NCBI GenBank assembly: GCA_021773055.1
Contig: JAJFKV010000034.1
Location: 1 to 59,008, forward strand
Origin: Woeseiaceae bacterium
GTDB taxonomy: Bacteria; Pseudomonadota; Gammaproteobacteria; Steroidobacterales; Woeseiaceae
DNA: 59,008 bases
Reading direction: 5' to 3'
A program made the position numbers and the translations under genes. The first letter of the stretch is position 1, and each line of letters begins with the position of its first letter. A model generated the notes under the pieces. That model was not told where the DNA came from. It was given only the letters and a program-made list of their open reading frames with translations, and did not search any database. Positions 57,994 to 59,008 of the stretch are shown piece by piece.

Positions 57994-58437
57994 ATGACGG
58001 AAAAGGGCGACCTTGAGCAATTCATATTCGAATCTGTAACCCAAATCGCAGCTGGAATCAGTTCAGCCCAAGGGCCAATTGGGGCTCTGGGAGGACGAGT
58101 GAACCCAATTGGTTCTATCGCGCCACTTGAAGGAATGGCCATAGTCCATGTGCCGGGTGATCGTATGGGTTATGTGCAGAGAATTGAATTCGACATTGCT
58201 GTAACTCGTGAAACTGGCGAGTCATCGGGAGTCGGTGGCGGCCTGAAAGTTGTCGGAATTTCTGTAGGAGGCAAATCCGAAGAGCAGTCCAACAATAGCA
58301 GCGTATCGAGATTGCGTTTTACGCTGCCAATTTTGATGCCTGGACAGCCGGACACGGAAACCGAGAAGGAACTAGTAGAACGCCAGCGACAGGAAAATGA
58401 AGCAATGCGGCGATACAACCAAGGATATGCCGGTTGA
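57994..58437 (+). CDS. trypco2-like protein (trypsin-co-occurring domain)
   Basis: The 147-residue protein has an N-terminal helical segment (LEQFIFESVTQIAAGISSAQ), then a Gly/Ile-rich linker, then a beta-rich domain with QRIEFDIAVTRETGESSGVG, GLKVVGISVGGKSEEQSNNS and SRLRFTLPILMP. The IEFD-x-AVT then GGG-x-K-x-x-GISVGG then RL-x-FTLP pattern resembles the trypco2 proteins that accompany trypsin-like proteases in bacterial conflict systems. The C-terminal helix is charged (ETEKELVERQRQENEAMRR). No protease is in the visible part of the prophage. GAGGGAG lies 10 bases before the ATG at 57994. Confidence 0.55.
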   Translation: MTEKGDLEQFIFESVTQIAAGISSAQGPIGALGGRVNPIGSIAPLEGMAIVHVPGDRMGYVQRIEFDIAVTRETGESSGVGGGLKVVGISVGGKSEEQSNNSSVSRLRFTLPILMPGQPDTETEKELVERQRQENEAMRRYNQGYAG

Positions 58438-58476
58438 CTAGTCTAGAAGGATACTGCCCGCTCCGGACGGGGTTAG

Positions 58477-58764
58477 CTATATTTCTCTAAGGTCTTTCTC
58501 CAGTCCCTCGAAAAATACCTCAAGATACTCTAACGCCTTGCCCTGAGCGGCCATTACCACGCCGGCCGTTTGGACATCCTGGGTCGGCTTCATTTCCATT
58601 GTTTCAAGCTTGCGCCGCCAGTCGCTCTTGGAATCCCTGAACGTCTGTTCTGGGTTATCGGAGTGCCTAATCAAATGCAATACGATGTCGCTTGATACCA
58701 TTTGCAGGAGCAACATTCTGCCACTAAGTGCCGTCAGCGTATCTTCGAGTTCCTTTTCAGTCAT
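58477..58764 (-). CDS. Small gene downstream of tape measure, probable phage tail protein
   Basis: The 95-residue helical protein starts MTEKELEDTLTALSGRMLLL and contains LVHLIRH-like and charged segments (DSKSDWRRKLETMEMKP). It has no signal or membrane segment. Its start shares one base with the tape measure stop (TAATG). Position directly after the tape measure gene suggests a tail or assembly protein, but I do not recognise the family. Confidence 0.65.
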   Translation of the reverse strand: MTEKELEDTLTALSGRMLLLQMVSSDIVLHLIRHSDNPEQTFRDSKSDWRRKLETMEMKPTQDVQTAGVVMAAQGKALEYLEVFFEGLEKDLREI

Positions 58765-59008
58765 TAGAATCGTCCTCGTTGCGCATTGAGAATCTGCATC
58801 GTAACAGCGCGGGCCGCCGGCTCAGCTACATTGCGAATTTGGGCTTCTAGTTGCGGTGGAAAGGCTAGTGGGATATTGATTTCTGTGTGAATGATTGGTG
58901 ATCCGGACACGGCGCTAGATTGCCCCGGCTTCGTGATCGTAACGGTTTCATCGGGCGAAGCCCTGAAAGCAACCACCTGCGAGTCTTGGCCGCCGCTACC
59001 GCCGACAG
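58764..59008 (-). CDS. Phage tail tape measure protein, C-terminal fragment (window edge)
   Basis: The minus-strand frame that enters at the window edge reads VGGSGGQDSQVVAFRASPDE, then TVTITKPGQ and continues to the stop at 58764. D-S-Q-V-V-x-F-R-A-S/T-P-x-E/D-x-V-x-V is the well-known C-terminal signature of lambda-type tail tape measure proteins, which set tail length. Only the last ~80 residues are inside the window. The internal GTG at 58976 is not a real start. Confidence 0.85.
   Translation of the reverse strand, partial: VGGSGGQDSQVVAFRASPDETVTITKPGQSSAVSGSPIIHTEINIPLAFPPQLEAQIRNVAEPAARAVTMQILNAQRGRF

Larger units (their letters stand above)
56636..59008. mobile_element. Prophage end integrated at tRNA-Leu (cut by window edge)
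   Basis: The left edge is the truncated tRNA-Leu 3' sequence at 56636-56692. To its right, all recognisable genes are phage-like or orphans: a tail tape measure C-terminus and a small downstream gene on the minus strand, and three small cargo-type genes on the plus strand. The intact tRNA and integrase would lie beyond the window. The extent to the right cannot be seen. Confidence 0.65.

Noticed and set aside
1..59008. CRISPR array
   Set aside because: No run of regularly spaced identical repeats with unique spacers, and no cas genes, were seen. The hairpin repeats are gene-spaced and divergent.

Overview
The window looks like a chromosomal stretch of a gammaproteobacterium, probably a marine aerobe or facultative heterotroph. 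Evidence for this is the complete System I cytochrome c maturation operon (ccmABCDEFGHI in the classical gammaproteobacterial order), thymidine kinase, an ExeA-type ATPase, a GlyGly-CTERM protein tail and a type IV pilin-like domain. The base composition is moderately GC-rich by eye. A closer placement (for example Woeseiales or another Chromatiales-like lineage) is only a guess.

Layout. 1-137 is the outer end of one IS3-family element, and 7440-8684 is a second, complete IS3-family element facing the other way. Between them lies an accessory block (138-7440) of envelope and secreted proteins (M23 peptidase, S46 dipeptidyl-peptidase, sulfatase, lipoproteins, a DUF1428 protein). Its intergenic spaces carry copies of a hairpin-forming dispersed repeat that I did not see elsewhere in the window. 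8.8-13.5 kb holds a Na+-coupled NSS transporter, a methyltransferase, a CDP-alcohol phosphatidyltransferase and an FMN/Fe-S glutamate synthase-like protein. 11.9-21.9 kb is a tightly packed minus-strand run of eight genes. Its centre is a 1256-residue molybdopterin oxidoreductase fused to a diflavin reductase, accompanied by a VCBS/ASPIC repeat protein, an SDR dehydrogenase and small membrane proteins. 22-32 kb is a mixed housekeeping and accessory stretch: exported SDR, hemerythrin, ACR3 arsenite efflux, cyclophilin with GlyGly-CTERM tail, class III aminotransferase, RDD-pilin fusion plus GNAT, DMT permease and PrsW protease. 32.9-38.8 kb contains an operon of cytochrome P450, fatty acyl-AMP ligase-ACP and KAS III, divergent from a DUF374 acyltransferase and a DUF3108 protein. 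38.8-47.5 kb includes a PadR repressor facing a TonB-like protein across a perfect palindrome, a YcaQ-type glycosylase, an alkylglycerol monooxygenase-like hydroxylase with a Rid protein, a PLP decarboxylase, CrcB, a nitronate monooxygenase and a hotdog thioesterase. 47.5-54.1 kb is the ccm operon. 54.3-56.5 kb has an ExeA-like AAA ATPase fused to an FHA domain, tdk and a small CxxC protein.

From 56.6 kb to the window end the sequence appears to be one end of a prophage. A 57-base 3' fragment of tRNA-Leu(UAA), lacking its 5' half, marks the likely attachment site. The minus strand then carries the C-terminus of a lambda-type tail tape measure protein and its small downstream neighbour, and the plus strand carries three small cargo genes, one of them resembling trypsin-co-occurring (trypco2) proteins.

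The parts most worth following are the molybdoenzyme-diflavin operon (its predicted Mo-ligand position has neither Cys nor Sec), the P450/FAAL-ACP/KAS III operon, the RDD-pilin fusion, the hairpin-repeat accessory block and the tRNA-Leu prophage junction.
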